Positions 1 through 11,600 of a stretch of 58,277 bases of DNA are shown here, in pieces. Source of the stretch: Candidatus Zhuqueibacterota bacterium (GTDB taxonomy: Bacteria > Zhuqueibacterota > Zhuqueibacteria > Zhuqueibacterales > Zhuqueibacteraceae); assembly GCA_022616415.1 (NCBI GenBank), contig JAKEEU010000411.1, positions 1-58,277 on the forward strand, written 5' to 3'. The notes under the pieces were generated by a model. The model saw only the letters and a list, made by a program, of their open reading frames with translations. It ran no database searches and had not been told where the DNA came from. Each line of letters opens with the position of its first letter. Position 1 is the first letter of the stretch. A program made the translations under genes and the position numbers.

Positions 1-1114
1 CACTGGATTTGCAGTTCCGGTTCAATGACCGAAAGCAGCCAACACTTGAGATTCCAGGATAACATCGAGATCAGAAAGTAGGCATAGTTGCCATAAAAAT
101 GCTTACTGGGGATGTGCACGGTGCCCAAGCCATATTTGAAGTCTTTGATAAAATTCTCCTGATGACCACGACTGTCAATCAGGTCGATAATTTCTTCGAT
201 GGTTTGGTCTTTGATGTTGGTGACATAGCCATGATAAAAATACTCATCGGTCGCTTCAAAAATCTCGGCTTGGGGCAAGGGATTCAGTTCGAAAATGAGT
301 TGGCGTTTAAAAATAAAGCGGTAGTCTTTTTTCCACGTGGTCACGGTATGGTCGAATTCGGCGACTTCCAGTTCGCCTCTGACCTTTAAGTTCTTACCGC
401 GCTTCGCCAAGGCCTCTTTGAGGTTCTGGATGCGATAGTTGAAAGAATGCGAATCACGATGTTCAATATTGGCGCGGTTTTCCTCGGGTTCCGCTTGCGG
501 TGCGCGCCATGCCAACTGCGGATCGGTGAGGCGCTGTTTGATCGGGGCATTGAGTTCACAGGTGATAATGAATTTAATTTTCAGATCATCGTGTTCACAA
601 ACGTCAACAATCGCTTTTTCATAAAATCCCGAATCCGCCAACAGAATGATTTCATCAAAATAAGGCTTCAGCCGGCGCAGGTTGGTTTCCAAGATGGCGG
701 CCGCATCGCCGGAGGTAAAATCTCTGCCAGAACGCAAGACCACGTCCAGCAACTCGCCGGTATTATGGAGGTGAATCAGGAGCGGGTGATAGCCGAAAAT
801 GCCTTTATAGCTTTTGGAACTTTTTTCTTTAAATCGTGCGCACCGCGCCATCACGGTCGAGGTATTGCGTGTCGGCGATAGCATCGCCGCCGGGCAAATT
901 GGTTGATCACCAACGCTAGTATGTGCACGGCTTCGCCGATGGTTTTGCGGTTATAGAGGCCCAAACGTGCGAAACTTTCAATCAGGTTCATCTGCTCGAT
1001 CAGTTCCGCCAGCAGAAACAAGCCGCCATTGGCGGTGAGGGCGATTTTTTCGCTTTGTTCGATTTGAAAGGAGGGTATGGAAAGTGCGCTTTTTTTGACG
1101 ACTTTGATTTTCAT
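1..1114 (-). pseudogene. IS1380-like transposase, broken and truncated by the window edge
   Basis: The start at 1114 is preceded by an AAAGGA ribosome site and gives MKIKVVKKSALSIPSF, then a helical N-terminus ending near HILALVINQFARR. Around 890 the frame breaks: the next frame reads GGDAIADTQYLDRDGAVRTI and stops, and a third frame from about 850 reads STVMARCARFKEKSSKSYKG and continues open to position 1 (IFGYHPLL, LADSGFYEKAIV, SRGHQENFIKDFKYGLG). The D-S-T-V block, the Y-K-G-x-x-G-Y-H-P block and the late DSRGHQENFIKD block match the DDE core of the IS1380 group. Compared with that family, some 60 residues between the leucine-rich repeat-like block and the first catalytic block are missing, so this is an internal deletion with a frameshift. 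The 3' end lies outside the window. No convincing terminal inverted repeat was seen on the right side. Confidence 0.75.
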
Positions 1115-1409
1115 CTGAATTTTCCTTTCGCTGATTATCGGGCTTCAGGATGAGGATTGCTCAAAACCCTCAACGCTGCGGCTACAATTCAGGCGCCGAT
1201 CACCTGAGAAGTGGGATTCAAGAGCCAGACGAGCTGGATTTTAGCCAATAAACACAAGGGAAATCGGGCACTCTCAAGTACAGACATAATATACGAATAT
1301 TAAGACAAAATTGCAATATCAATTTAACATAAAATAAAAATTTCAACATTGTACAGAAATACACCGTTGCATAGCTGTCTTATCGGTAGATTGGGGTTGC
1401 AATAAGACA
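1115..1409. other. Intergenic, AT-rich flank of the insertion sequence
   Basis: No gene is visible. It holds the upstream region of the transposase remnant and an AT-rich stretch (about 1285-1350). An inverted repeat TGTCTTAT (1376-1383) / ATAAGACA (1402-1409) sits directly after the stop codon of the minus-strand hydrolase gene; it has no T-run, so calling it a terminator is not justified. Confidence 0.4.
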
Positions 1410-2339
1410 CTATAGATATCCATTCCTCTCCAGCCGCTGCCGCAGCGTCATGACCACCTGATCGATCACCTCTTTCTTCCACGGCATCATGTGCTCGGTT
1501 TCGAGCCAGATCAATTCTTTCGGCTCACCGGCGCGGGCGAAAAGTTCTTGCGCCAAAGACGGCGGCATAAATTCATCGTGTTTGCCTTGAATCATAATCA
1601 ATGGACGCGGTGAGATGTATTTGATGTGACGATGCGGCTCGATGGGCGCGAGCAGCAAGCCAACGGCTTCGCCGAGCAAGCGGTCGAACGGCCGAAAGCC
1701 GGAGTCGAGATTATGGCCGACGAGTTTGTTGATACGGCCACCACCGTACAAAAACGCCGCGACTTTGTAGCGCGGGTCGAGGTGCATAACAGCCGGCACG
1801 AACGGTGCGCCGAAGGAATAGCCAACCAGTGTGACGCGATTGGTATCGACGTTTTCTTGCTGCCGCAAAAAATCGTTCACCAAAAGCGCGCCGGCAACGG
1901 TGCGAAACGCGGCTTCACGCATCTTGCCGGCTTCACGAATGCCGGCCCACCAACCGGTGACGCGCGACAAATCATACGGATACCCCAGGGCCACGACGAT
2001 CACCTCGCCCGGAGCGCCCACATACTGCAACGTCTCTTTGCCAATATCCACGCCGCCGAGAATGACGACTGCCGGAAATTTTCGGGTCGTGTTCACCGGT
2101 TGCCGCAAAAGAAAACTCACCCAGGTTTGGCGGTCGTCGCGCAACGTGATATCGTGAATTTCATATTCGCCGGCGCGCTCGACAAAACGCCGTTCAGTGG
2201 CGATCCACTTGCCGCGATAGGCCAGCAGTTTTTCCGTGCCGGCATTGGCGAGAGAAAAATAGCTCGCCACGCCGATGACGGCGAGCAATGAGATTGTTGC
2301 CGGAATTATCCATTTCCAGGTTGATGATTTCCACGGCAC
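1410..2339 (-). CDS. Membrane-anchored or secreted alpha/beta hydrolase
   Basis: A 309-residue protein with one N-terminal hydrophobic segment (about residues 11-31) that is a signal anchor or signal peptide. The nucleophile elbow GYSFG places the catalytic serine at 175; D255 in QGKHDEFMP and H283 in ETEHMMP complete the expected Ser-Asp-His triad. The glycine-rich VVILGGVDIG near 91-100 fits the oxyanion-hole strand. Family knowledge says serine hydrolase of the dienelactone-hydrolase/prolyl-oligopeptidase type; the substrate cannot be told. It lies downstream of lptF-lptG on the same strand but is separated from lptG by a REP pair, so co-transcription is uncertain. Confidence 0.8.
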   Translation of the reverse strand: MPWKSSTWKWIIPATISLLAVIGVASYFSLANAGTEKLLAYRGKWIATERRFVERAGEYEIHDITLRDDRQTWVSFLLRQPVNTTRKFPAVVILGGVDIGKETLQYVGAPGEVIVVALGYPYDLSRVTGWWAGIREAGKMREAAFRTVAGALLVNDFLRQQENVDTNRVTLVGYSFGAPFVPAVMHLDPRYKVAAFLYGGGRINKLVGHNLDSGFRPFDRLLGEAVGLLLAPIEPHRHIKYISPRPLIMIQGKHDEFMPPSLAQELFARAGEPKELIWLETEHMMPWKKEVIDQVVMTLRQRLERNGYL

Positions 2340-2392
2340 AATTTTGCCTTTTGCTTTTTTTCCCAGCCTTCATCAAAATCACCCTACGTTTT

Positions 2393-2473
2393 GTAGTCCC
2401 CACCCCTTGTGGGTGGCTGTCGGAGCCGATAAATTTGGTTTCGAAACAGTACCCCACAAGGGGGTAGGGCTAC
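2393..2473. repeat. Inverted pair of REP-like hairpins (BIME-like)
   Basis: Two REP-like units face each other. The left one begins GTAG at 2393, then TCC, a six-pair stem CCACCC/GGGTGG and loop CTTGT. The right one is its mirror: stem TACCCC/GGGGTA (2450-2455/2461-2466) around loop ACAAG, then GGGCTAC ending at 2473. The GTAG head next to a hairpin is the signature of REP elements mobilised by RAYT (TnpA-REP) transposases. Two further units lie at 25317 and 25397. Located between lptG and the hydrolase gene. Confidence 0.75.
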
Positions 2474-2476
2474 ATT

Positions 2477-3619
2477 TTATTTCCTCGCCCTCACCAAAAT
2501 CACTGCGCCGGCGACGAGGAAAATCAGATTGCCGAGCCAGGCGGCGAGCAGCGGCTCGAGCGTGCCGTTTTGCCCCATGGATTGCGCGGTTTTGACGGTG
2601 CCGAAATAGAGAAAGCAAACGACCAAGCTCAGCGCCACGCCGACGGCGCCGCCGGAGCGCACTTTGCCCGCCGCTAAAGGGGCGCCGAACAACACGATGA
2701 TGAAATTCGCCAGCGGAAAAGAAATTTTCAAATACAAATCCACCAGCCAGCGATCCGGGTTGCCGCCATTGCGCGCCACCTCGTCGATAAATTTTTGCAG
2801 CTCGCCGTAAGACATTTCCTCCGGTTCTTTTTGCACTTTCGTCAGCACTTGCGGTGTGAAGGACAATTCAGGCATGGACAGGAAGTCAAAGCGCGTGGCA
2901 ACGGCTTCGCGATCGCCTTCGAACCGGCGCCGGTAGCCTTGCAGGATTTCCCAAACGCCGCCGCGTGTGCTATCGTCTCGCTCTTCCCAGCGCATCTGCA
3001 GGGCATCGATGCGCTCGACGATGAAAATGCCATTATAATTCTGGATGCTGATCTTCTGCGCGGTCTTGCTTGCGTCATCATAATAGCCGATGAACACGCG
3101 GCGCACGGCATCGGACGTTTTCCCGTTTTGGCGCGCGGTGTCGCCGCCCACGCTTTCCTGAAAATAAAGATTGGACAGCCGTGTCGGCAGATTTTGCGGA
3201 ACCCGCTCAATGTAGTGATGCTTGATCTCGATTTTGCGCTGGTTGGCAACCGGCACGACTTTTTCAGCAAAAAGGAGCATCAAGCCGCTCGCCAAAAAGG
3301 CAATGGTTAAAATGGGCAACAAAATGCGATACAGCGACTGGCCTGCAGCTTTCATGGCCGTAATCTCGTTGTATTTGCTGAGCTGGCCGACGCTAAACAT
3401 GGAAGCGAGCAGCATCGCCACCGGCATGGTCAGCACGATGATGTAGGGCAGAAAGTAAAAATAATAGCTGGCAATCACCATTGCCGGAACCCGCTTGTCG
3501 ATGTAATCCGACAGGGCCTCCACCAAATCGACGGTGATGAAAATGCTCGCAAACGCTGTCAACGCAAAAAACAGGTTGAAAAGAAATTTTCGCGAGATGT
3601 ATTGATCGAGTAAACGCAT
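2477..3619 (-). CDS. lptG: LptF/LptG-family permease (LptG position)
   Basis: YjgP/YjgQ-family membrane protein of about 380 residues, near the E. coli LptG length. In the Lpt system two such subunits pair with the LptB ATPase in the inner membrane and pass lipopolysaccharide to LptC and LptA. Hydrophobic helices lie near residues 15-35, 50-75 and 95-115, a hydrophilic periplasmic domain follows, and three helices close the C-terminus. The conserved block EITAMKAAGQSLYRILLP is the coupling-helix region. I chose the start giving MRLLDQYISRKF; the frame is open further upstream, but those codons are heptamer repeat. No Shine-Dalgarno is present: the repeat abuts the ATG. Second gene after lptF on the minus strand. 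F versus G is assigned by order only. Confidence 0.85.
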   Translation of the reverse strand: MRLLDQYISRKFLFNLFFALTAFASIFITVDLVEALSDYIDKRVPAMVIASYYFYFLPYIIVLTMPVAMLLASMFSVGQLSKYNEITAMKAAGQSLYRILLPILTIAFLASGLMLLFAEKVVPVANQRKIEIKHHYIERVPQNLPTRLSNLYFQESVGGDTARQNGKTSDAVRRVFIGYYDDASKTAQKISIQNYNGIFIVERIDALQMRWEERDDSTRGGVWEILQGYRRRFEGDREAVATRFDFLSMPELSFTPQVLTKVQKEPEEMSYGELQKFIDEVARNGGNPDRWLVDLYLKISFPLANFIIVLFGAPLAAGKVRSGGAVGVALSLVVCFLYFGTVKTAQSMGQNGTLEPLLAAWLGNLIFLVAGAVILVRARK

Positions 3620-3716
3620 GCTGGTTGCTGGTTGCTTGTCGCTGGTTGCTTGTTGCTGGTTGCTTGTTTTATTACTGATCACTGATCACTGATCACTGGT
3701 CACTGACAACTGCTCA
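3620..3716. repeat. Heptamer repeats filling the lptF-lptG gap
   Basis: Imperfect 7-bp tandem repeat. About seven units resemble GCTGGTT (3620-3670) and about seven resemble ACTGATC (3676-3716). It runs from the stop codon of lptF to the start codon of lptG; in lptG sense the last bases before ATG are AACCAGCAACCAGC. The same heptamer in the same orientation precedes the gene at 26679. Confidence 0.9.
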
Positions 3717-5303
3717 CTTTTTCCGCCACCACATTAACTTCGTGAAATCCATCGCAATGTTATCTTTGGCGGCGCGCCATAAGAGATACAATCCCGCGGC
3801 GCCGACCACGAAGTTGGCGGCCCACATGGCGAGGAAGGGAGAAATGATCTGCCGATCCGCCAAATCCTCGCCGCCGATCAGAAAAGTCCAATAGAGCAAA
3901 AAAAAGCCGAGGCTCAGGCCGCCGCCGGTGGCGATGCCGCCGCGGCGCGCCATGAATCCGAGCGGCGCGCCGATGACGACGAACACCAAGCAGGCGACCG
4001 GGATGGAATATTTTTTGTGAATCTCCACCAACAAGCTGTTCGCCGTGCGCTCGAAGCTGCGAATGAGGCTGAGCTGGTTGTCGATGGTGTAGAGAATCTG
4101 CCGCTCGTGGCTGAGCAAGTTGGCGAGCCGCTGTTGCCTTTGCTGCGCCGATTTTTTTTCGGAAGAACCGGCGTTGCTGTCAACTTTTTGGCGCGCGACA
4201 GCGCTTGTTCCTTCCGGCATAGGTCGCGAAGCCTCGAAACCAGTTGCCGGCGCGGCGTTGCCGGGCGGGACTGAACGCCAGCGGCCGAACCCGTCAGGAT
4301 CGGCTTGTTGATTGACCGCCAAAGGAAAGACCGGCGTGCCCACCAACAATGAATCAAACATTTGGCCGGCGACAGCGAAGCTCGTTCCGAACGATCGATA
4401 CAAATCGCGGCCGGCATACTCGTTGAGTTGGTTTAGGCTCGTGGCCTTTTGCGCTTGCGTGGCTCTCACCTCGCGCCGCATCTGTTGCGCGCTTTTCTCG
4501 CGGTCACCGCGATATTCCGACTCGCTGCGGCGCAGAAACATGTCGTCCACGGCGATCGACAACACGTGCTTGGGAAACGCGATGCGGCGAAACTCTTCCG
4601 GCTTGCGGATGTCGATTTCCTGCACTTCGCCGTCGAACAGCGTCAGCACCAGCGCGCCAAGGTGGGGATTAAGCTCAATGTAGCCGCGTTGCGCTGAGAT
4701 GTTGCGGCTGTGTTCAGAGTCGCTTTGATCGACGATCAACAAATTATGCGCGATGGTCACGTTGGCGCTGCTTGCGTCAGCGCCGTTCGTTTTCAGGCTG
4801 TCCTCGATGCTTTGCACGAGCAGGCCGTAATTGGGAATGCGGTCATACCAAACGCCCGGCTCGATGCTGACGCCGGGCTTTTTTCTCGCGATATCGCCGG
4901 CGAGCAGGCGCGCCTGATGATTGGAGTCCGGCAGCACGGCGTTGTTGAACCAAATCATGCCGGCGGCAACAAAAACCGCGGCGAGCAAAACCGGCGCAAT
5001 GATGCGATAGAGGCTGGCGCCGCCGGCCTTCATCGCGGTAAGCTCATTATCGGCGGACAAACGGCCGAACGCCATCAGCGTGGCCATGAGCACGGCCATC
5101 GGCACCGCCAGCGCGACGATCCAGGCCATGTTGAGCGCAAAAAATTCCAGCACGACGTTCCACGGCAGGCCCTTGCTCAAGATGCGGCTCAGCTCGCGAA
5201 AGAGCAGGTTGAGCAAAAAGATGAGTGTGATGACCGAGAAGCCGAAAAAAAACGGCCCGACGTGCTCACGCAAAACGTAGCGTTGGAGAATATATTTTTT
5301 CAT
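3714..5303 (-). CDS. lptF: LptF/LptG-family permease with an enlarged periplasmic part (LptF position)
   Basis: 529 residues from the preferred start MKKYILQRYVLREH, against about 360 for typical LptF. The same three-helix N-terminus and three-helix C-terminus as its neighbour are present, with the conserved DNELTAMKAGGASLYRI block. The extra length sits in the periplasmic domain, including a Gln/Arg/Ala-rich predicted coiled coil (QQMRREVRATQAQK) and a low-complexity Ser/Ala stretch. Family role: one of two permease subunits of the LPS export ABC transporter in the inner membrane. An in-frame TTG eleven codons upstream is possible but has no ribosome site and lies inside an inverted repeat. 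First gene of the minus-strand lpt pair. Confidence 0.85.
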   Translation of the reverse strand: MKKYILQRYVLREHVGPFFFGFSVITLIFLLNLLFRELSRILSKGLPWNVVLEFFALNMAWIVALAVPMAVLMATLMAFGRLSADNELTAMKAGGASLYRIIAPVLLAAVFVAAGMIWFNNAVLPDSNHQARLLAGDIARKKPGVSIEPGVWYDRIPNYGLLVQSIEDSLKTNGADASSANVTIAHNLLIVDQSDSEHSRNISAQRGYIELNPHLGALVLTLFDGEVQEIDIRKPEEFRRIAFPKHVLSIAVDDMFLRRSESEYRGDREKSAQQMRREVRATQAQKATSLNQLNEYAGRDLYRSFGTSFAVAGQMFDSLLVGTPVFPLAVNQQADPDGFGRWRSVPPGNAAPATGFEASRPMPEGTSAVARQKVDSNAGSSEKKSAQQRQQRLANLLSHERQILYTIDNQLSLIRSFERTANSLLVEIHKKYSIPVACLVFVVIGAPLGFMARRGGIATGGGLSLGFFLLYWTFLIGGEDLADRQIISPFLAMWAANFVVGAAGLYLLWRAAKDNIAMDFTKLMWWRKK

Positions 5304-5318
5304 AGCGTTGTTTGTGCC

Positions 5319-5379
5319 AGTCGGACTTGGGCACAACGATGTTGCAAATTTTGCAAAATTCTACCGCCCAAGTCCGACT
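5319..5379. repeat. 14-bp perfect inverted repeat upstream of lptF
   Basis: AGTCGGACTTGGGC (5319-5332) is repeated inverted as GCCCAAGTCCGACT (5366-5379). The 33-nt loop holds a smaller palindromic stretch, TTGCAAATTTTGCAA. Position suggests an operator or 5' leader structure of lptF; on the other side sprA starts at 5624. No further element is recognisable in 5380-5623. Confidence 0.7.
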
Positions 5380-5623
5380 TCACCTATACTTAAAATATAG
5401 CCAAATCGGAGTTGCCATGCCACTTTTTTTTCTCGATCAGGGAACTTCAAAAGCCGGCTGAGCGTAAGGCCAATGTCACGCTTAATCCAGATTTTCCTTG
5501 ATTCTGAGCGCATAGTTTTTTATTTTAATCATGCTAACGGGCCGTTGAACTAATTTAGGAGTGCGCTATTGCCAAGCTTGCTACGGGATTCCGAGCCAGA
5601 ATCCGTCCCGCGCGAAATTATAA

Positions 5624-8600
5624 ATGGTTGTCAAAAACTTAACGCGCGGGACTGACGCATGGTTAAATTTTAAAGTGAACGAGCATTCGATCAATTTTCG
5701 AGGACTGAAGGCTGCGCCGCAATTGTTTTGCTTTTCGGTCTTTTTTTGTTTTTGCGCTCAGGCATCCGCTCTCCGCGCGCAGGAGTGGAATGAAGAAGAA
5801 AACTCCCGTCCGGTGATCGGCATGCGTCTGCCACAGGCCTCGCCCGGATGGGCGCACGAACTTGATCCGCGGGTTTTCCCCTTCGAGCAAACGCCCAATC
5901 GCGGCCTCTCTCTGCGAGGCGAGGTCTTCCCCTCCATGGATTGGCGTCCTTTCTCTTTAAAGCGTCGTGTTGAAATTGATTCCACCGGCAACTTTTTCGC
6001 CGTTTCGGAAGAACTTAACGGCTTGCCGTTGCGGCCGGCTTATGTCGTTCCCGTCAAAAATATTGTCAGCCAACGTCTGGCTTACGAGCAGGCGCTGGCG
6101 TGGCATAAAGCCGCGGCAGAAAATATTTATCGCGCCGACGGCGATGAGCGGCGCGGCACGGGCGGCGTCAGCATCGACATTCCGGTCCCCATCAAAAGCC
6201 GGGCTTTCGAGCAAATTTTCGGCGGCAACACCGTCGGCTTGAACGTGCAGGGTGACATCAGTATCAAAGGTGGGTTCCGCAACGAGAACCGCAGCGAGGT
6301 GAAAACCGCCTACACGCGCGGCTCCGATTTCAGCTTCAAAATGCAGCAGACCCAGCGCTTCACCGTGACCGGGCGTATCGGCGAGAAAGTCACCGTCAAT
6401 GTCGACCAGGACAGCGAGCGCGCGTTTGATTTTGAAAACAATATCCGGCTGAATTATACCGGCTTCGACGACGACATCGTGCAAAAGATCGAAGCCGGCA
6501 ACGTCGCACTGTCGCTGCCGGGCACGCGCTTCGTGACTTATGGCGGCAACAGCGCCGGCTTGTTCGGCATCAAGTCGGAAATGCAGCTCGGCAATCTGGC
6601 GATTACGGCGATTGCCAGCCAGGAAAAGGGCGAGAACAAAAGGCTGTCGCTCTCCGGCGGCGCCACCGAAGGCTCGCTGCGAATCCAGGATTATGAATAT
6701 CGCCGGTTTACGTATTTCTTTCTCGATACGCTTTATCGCGCCCAGTACAGATATTATGCGCGCAAGTGGGTGCATACTTATGATGTGCCGCAAGTTTTCA
6801 ACGGCCAGCGGGGAACCGGAATCTATGACATCGAAGTCTATCGCTCGCGCGGCGGCGACGACAGAGATCCCAATGCGATTCCTGGCGCGGCGTATCGTGA
6901 TCCCAATCCCGCGCGTCCGGATTCAACTGAATTTGATTCCGGGTATTTTATCCGTCTCCTTCCGGGTACCGATTATTATGTCGAGAATACGCTCGGCTAC
7001 ATTCAGATGACCAATCCGCTGGGCCCGGAAGAAGTACTGGCCGTGGCCTATCAGGATTCCGGCAATTTTTACGGTCGTCCACCAAGAATCGTCGGGGACA
7101 TCGATTACCAGCCAAGCGGTGACCCGCAGAATCCCAAATCCATTCGTCTGAAACTGATCAAGCCGCGCGGTCAGGCGGTGCCGCCCTCCAATCCAAACGA
7201 TCGCAACCACACCTGGAATCTGGAATGGAAAAACGTCTATTATCTCGGCAGCCGCAACATTCCGGCGGAAGACTTTCAGCTCAAAATTTTTTATAAGCCG
7301 CCGGCCGGTGAGCCGCAGCAAACATTTACTGATAACGGCACAGCCAGGTCTTTTTTAACAGTCTTTGGCTTGGATGAGCGCGACAACAGCGGCGCCTTGC
7401 GGCCCGATGACCAAATCGACAACGATCCGCTCATCGTCGACCGGGCGCGCGGCGAGCTGATTTTTCCGGATCTCGAGCCATTCGAGCCGGACGGCACCAT
7501 CGTCGGCGGCACGCCTCAGCCTTCGCGGTTGCCAAAAGAGTTGTACGTCTCCACCATGTACCGGAGCAGCGTGCAGACCGACATCTATCGCGACAGCAAA
7601 TTTTATATCGAAGTCAAATCGAAAAACCGCAGCACTTCGTATAGCCTCGGCTTCAACGTGATCGAAGGGTCGGAGGAAGTTTTGCTCGACGGCCGCAAGC
7701 TGACGCGGGACGTGGATTATAATATCGATTATTTTTCCGGCAATTTGGTCATCTTGAACGAGGAGGCGACCAAGCCGGGCCACAATCTCGAAATTTCCTA
7801 TCAGGGCAACCAGCTCTTTCAGTTGGAGAAGAAAACGATCATCGGCACGCGGGCGGAATACCGGATCAATCCCAATTCTTTTATCGGCGGCACCTTGATG
7901 TATTTAAACGCGACGACGTTGGATCAGCGCGTGCGGCTCGGCAGCGTGGACAAAGGGCCGATGCGCAATTTGATTTGGGATTTCAACACGGCGCTGCGCT
8001 TTCAGCCGAATTTTTTGACCAGCGCTCTTAATGCGCTTCCCTTTATTTCGACGCAGGAGCCGAGCGATTTGCGGTTTGAGGGCGAGATTGCGCAGATCAT
8101 CCCCAATCCCAACACCATCGACAGCAAGCTCTCCAAAGAAAACCGCATCCCCGGCGACAAGGATGGCATTGCTTACATCGATGATTTCGAGGCGACCAAG
8201 CGCACGACCGCGTTGGGCGTCAATCGTCGCGGCTGGGTGGAGTCATCGATTCCGATTTCCATTCTCAAAGATCAAAGCAACCCCATAGCTCCGGACAGTC
8301 TCGGCTTTCGAGAAGAGCGCCGCGCCTTGGCGCGACGCGGCAAATTGCTCTGGTATAATCCGTTTCGCGGCGTGGCGACGCTGGATATCTATGAAGGACG
8401 GACGCCGGATCAGATCGACGCCGGCAATGCCACGACGCAAGTTTTAACGATGGTTTTTGATCCCACGAAAACGGTCGAGAATACCGGTTTGGAATCGTCG
8501 AAATCGTGGGGCGGCATTATGCGCGCGCTATCCCCCGGCTTTTTTGACCAGAACGAAAGCAAATTTATCGAAATTTGGTTCGAGGGCACGACCGGAAGGC

Positions 8601-11600
8601 TGCACATCGATCTCGGCCGAATTTCCGAGGACACCATTCCAAACGGGAAATTGAATACCGAGGACACCAAGGGTGGCGTGCGCAACTATGTTTTGGACGA
8701 CGGCGAGGACGTCGGCCTCGACGGCGTGAAGGGTGATGACCGCGCCGCCAATTTTGCTCTTGATGGCAGTGGCAGAGATTTTTGGGATTTGAATGGAAAC
8801 GGCCAACGCGACTGGGGTGAGCCACCAAGCGACGATGATTGGTTTTATCGCTTTGAAAACGAGGACGACAAGTACGCCACGGCCGAGGGCACGGTCAATG
8901 GCACCGAAAACAGCAAGAACGACGGCAACGAAACCGGCGGCTCCATTCGCCCGGATAGCGAAGACATCAATGGTAATGGCGACGTCGATCGCGACAATGA
9001 TTATTTTTCTTATTCTTTCCCTCTCGACCCGGATAGTGCGGCCGCCAAAAAATATCTTCAAGGTGGTGACCTAAGAGATTGGAAACTCTATCGCATTCCT
9101 CTCGCTGACTTCGACACCACCTTTGGCAACCCGACGCTTTCACGCATTGAATACGTGCGGCTCTGGGTGGATGGATTTAAAGACGCAAAGAAAGATTCGA
9201 TCACGATCGCCGAGATCAATCTTGCCGGCAACGAGTGGAAGGAGGTTGGCATTGGCAAAGCGGATGGTAGGGCGGATACAACTTCTTATAAAAAAAATAA
9301 TCGTTTGGAAGTCACCGTCATCAATACCGACGAGAATACGGATTATAGGCCTCCCGAAGGCGTGGCGGGCGAGTTTGACCAAATCCGGCGCATTCGGGTG
9401 AAAGAGCAATCGCAAGTGGTGCGCGTCACGGGTTTGCGCGGCGGCGAAATTGCGGTGGCGCAAAAAAACTTTTTTCAGCCGCTCAATCTGCTCAACTACA
9501 ACCGCGTCAAGATGTTTGTCTATGGCAACGGGGTGTCGCTGACCGATAGCGTGCAATTTTTCATCCGTTTCGGCGCGGATACGAGCAATTATTACGAATT
9601 TCGCGAGCGCGTCTTTTTTGGCTGGGATCCGCAAAACATCATGGACATCAGCCTGATTGCCATGGCCAGCTTGAAGCTCGATTCGCTGAAATTGTCGCGC
9701 GTTCCCGGAACCGGCATCACCAATTATCTCGGCTTGAGCCTGCAAGGGGATCCGGAGCTGCGCCAGGCTATAGGCCTGAAGCCAAACCAAGAAATGCGCC
9801 TGCGCGGCAATCCCTCGCTCACCAACGTGCGCACGTTGATCGTGGGCATTAAAAATTTTGCCACATTGGAAACCCAAACCTTTACCGGCGAAATTTGGAT
9901 GGACGAACTGCGCGTTACCAACGTGAAAAAAGACAAAGGCATCGCCATGCGCGCGCGATTCGACTTGAAGCTGGCCGACTTCATCAACCTGGGCGGCGAA
10001 ATCAACCAACGCGACGCCGATTTTCACAACGTGGCGGACCGCTTCGGCCGGGGTGAAAATGAACGAAGCTACTCACTCAACGGCAACATGGCCCTGGACA
10101 AAATTCTGCCGCAAGGCTTGGGGCTGACGCTCCCCGTGAGCATGACTTACGGCCACAGCTTGAGGACGCCCAAGTACGTGCCCGGCACGGACATCCAGGC
10201 CATCAACAACGACCGCATTCGCAAAACTTTTGTCGACGACACGATTCGCGCCGTGAGCAACCAAATGAGCGTCAATCTTTCGGTGCGGCGGCGCGCGCGC
10301 GCACAAAATTTCTTCATTAAAAACACCATCGACAATCTCTCCGCCAGCCTGAGCTATACGCAGAGCCGCACGACCAGCTCGACGATCGCCTTGTCGAAGC
10401 GCATCGGCTGGTCCGGCGATGCCAGTTACAACCTCACCTTCGGCAGCAAAAATTTCATCCAGCCGTTCAAATGGATCGGCGACGCGCCGCTTTTGAACAA
10501 GCTGACGAACACCAAGCTCTACTATACGCCGCAGAGCTTCAGCGCGCAGTTGCAAGCCTCCAACATCAAGGATTCCTCGCAAACGCAAATTCTGGACCCG
10601 CGCACTTACAGAATCAGCAAGGGCGTTCTGAGCCGTGTTTCGACCTACACGGCCACGCACGGTTATCGCACCTCGATGAAAGTGGTGGAAAACATCAGCG
10701 TTGATTTTTCCCGTTCCTTCACCAGCGACCTGCTGAACCGGCTCAGGGTTTATAACCAACGGCGGAATCGGGACACCTTGAACGCGGCTTCTAATTTGGA
10801 TCGGCCCCAAACCGGCCTGATGAGTTTGCTCACCGGCGACAACGAGGTGGTGAGCATGAACCAATCTTTTGGCGTCAGATACACGCCGAATCTCTTCAAT
10901 TGGTTCAATCCCAATGTGAATTACAGCGCCAATTACAATTTCACCAACAATATTCAGCAGGGCAATATCGGGCGCCGAGCCGGCACCAACACCAGCTTGA
11001 CGGCCAACGGCACCTTGCGTTTTTCCGAGCTGTTTAAAATTTTCAAAAGAAAAGAACCAACTCCGGGCCGTGAAGCCCCGGGCCGCACGCGGCAGGCGCC
11101 GAGAATTCCGCCGGGAGAGCAACAGAGGCCGGAGCGGCCGCGTGAAGAGGGGGAGGAAGATCGTGATCCCGAGCAAACGCCGCAGGACAAAAAAGACGAG
11201 AAAGAAAAACAGGAAAAAGAGGATAAATCCAGCCGCGGCATTTCTCCACTGGAAATTTTGCGCTTTTTCGGCAAATTTAAAGACCTCAGCATCAATTATA
11301 CGCGCAGCGAGAGTTTTGCGCATTCTGCGCTGGATTCGGGGAAAACGCCCAATCTCGAATATCAGCTTGGCTTCGTGCCGCGGCCCGGCGTGGGAACGGT
11401 GAGTGGAATTACCACCACGCCGCGAGTCTATCAACGCGGCGACAATTTCTCGCTCAGCTCCGGCTTGGACCTCGGGCGAAATTTCAACATCACGCTGCGC
11501 TTCGAGCACGACCAGCGGAGAAACGAGAGCACGACCAGAACCGGCAGCGTTTCAGACTCCTGGATGCGTTTCGGCAAAGCCAGCGGCCAAGCCGATCAAG

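Noticed and set aside
9140..11509. Long minus-strand frames of 295 and 478 codons opposite sprA
   Set aside because: sprA is a confident gene over this range; the antisense frames are Ala/Arg-rich shadows with no recognisable domain or ribosome site.
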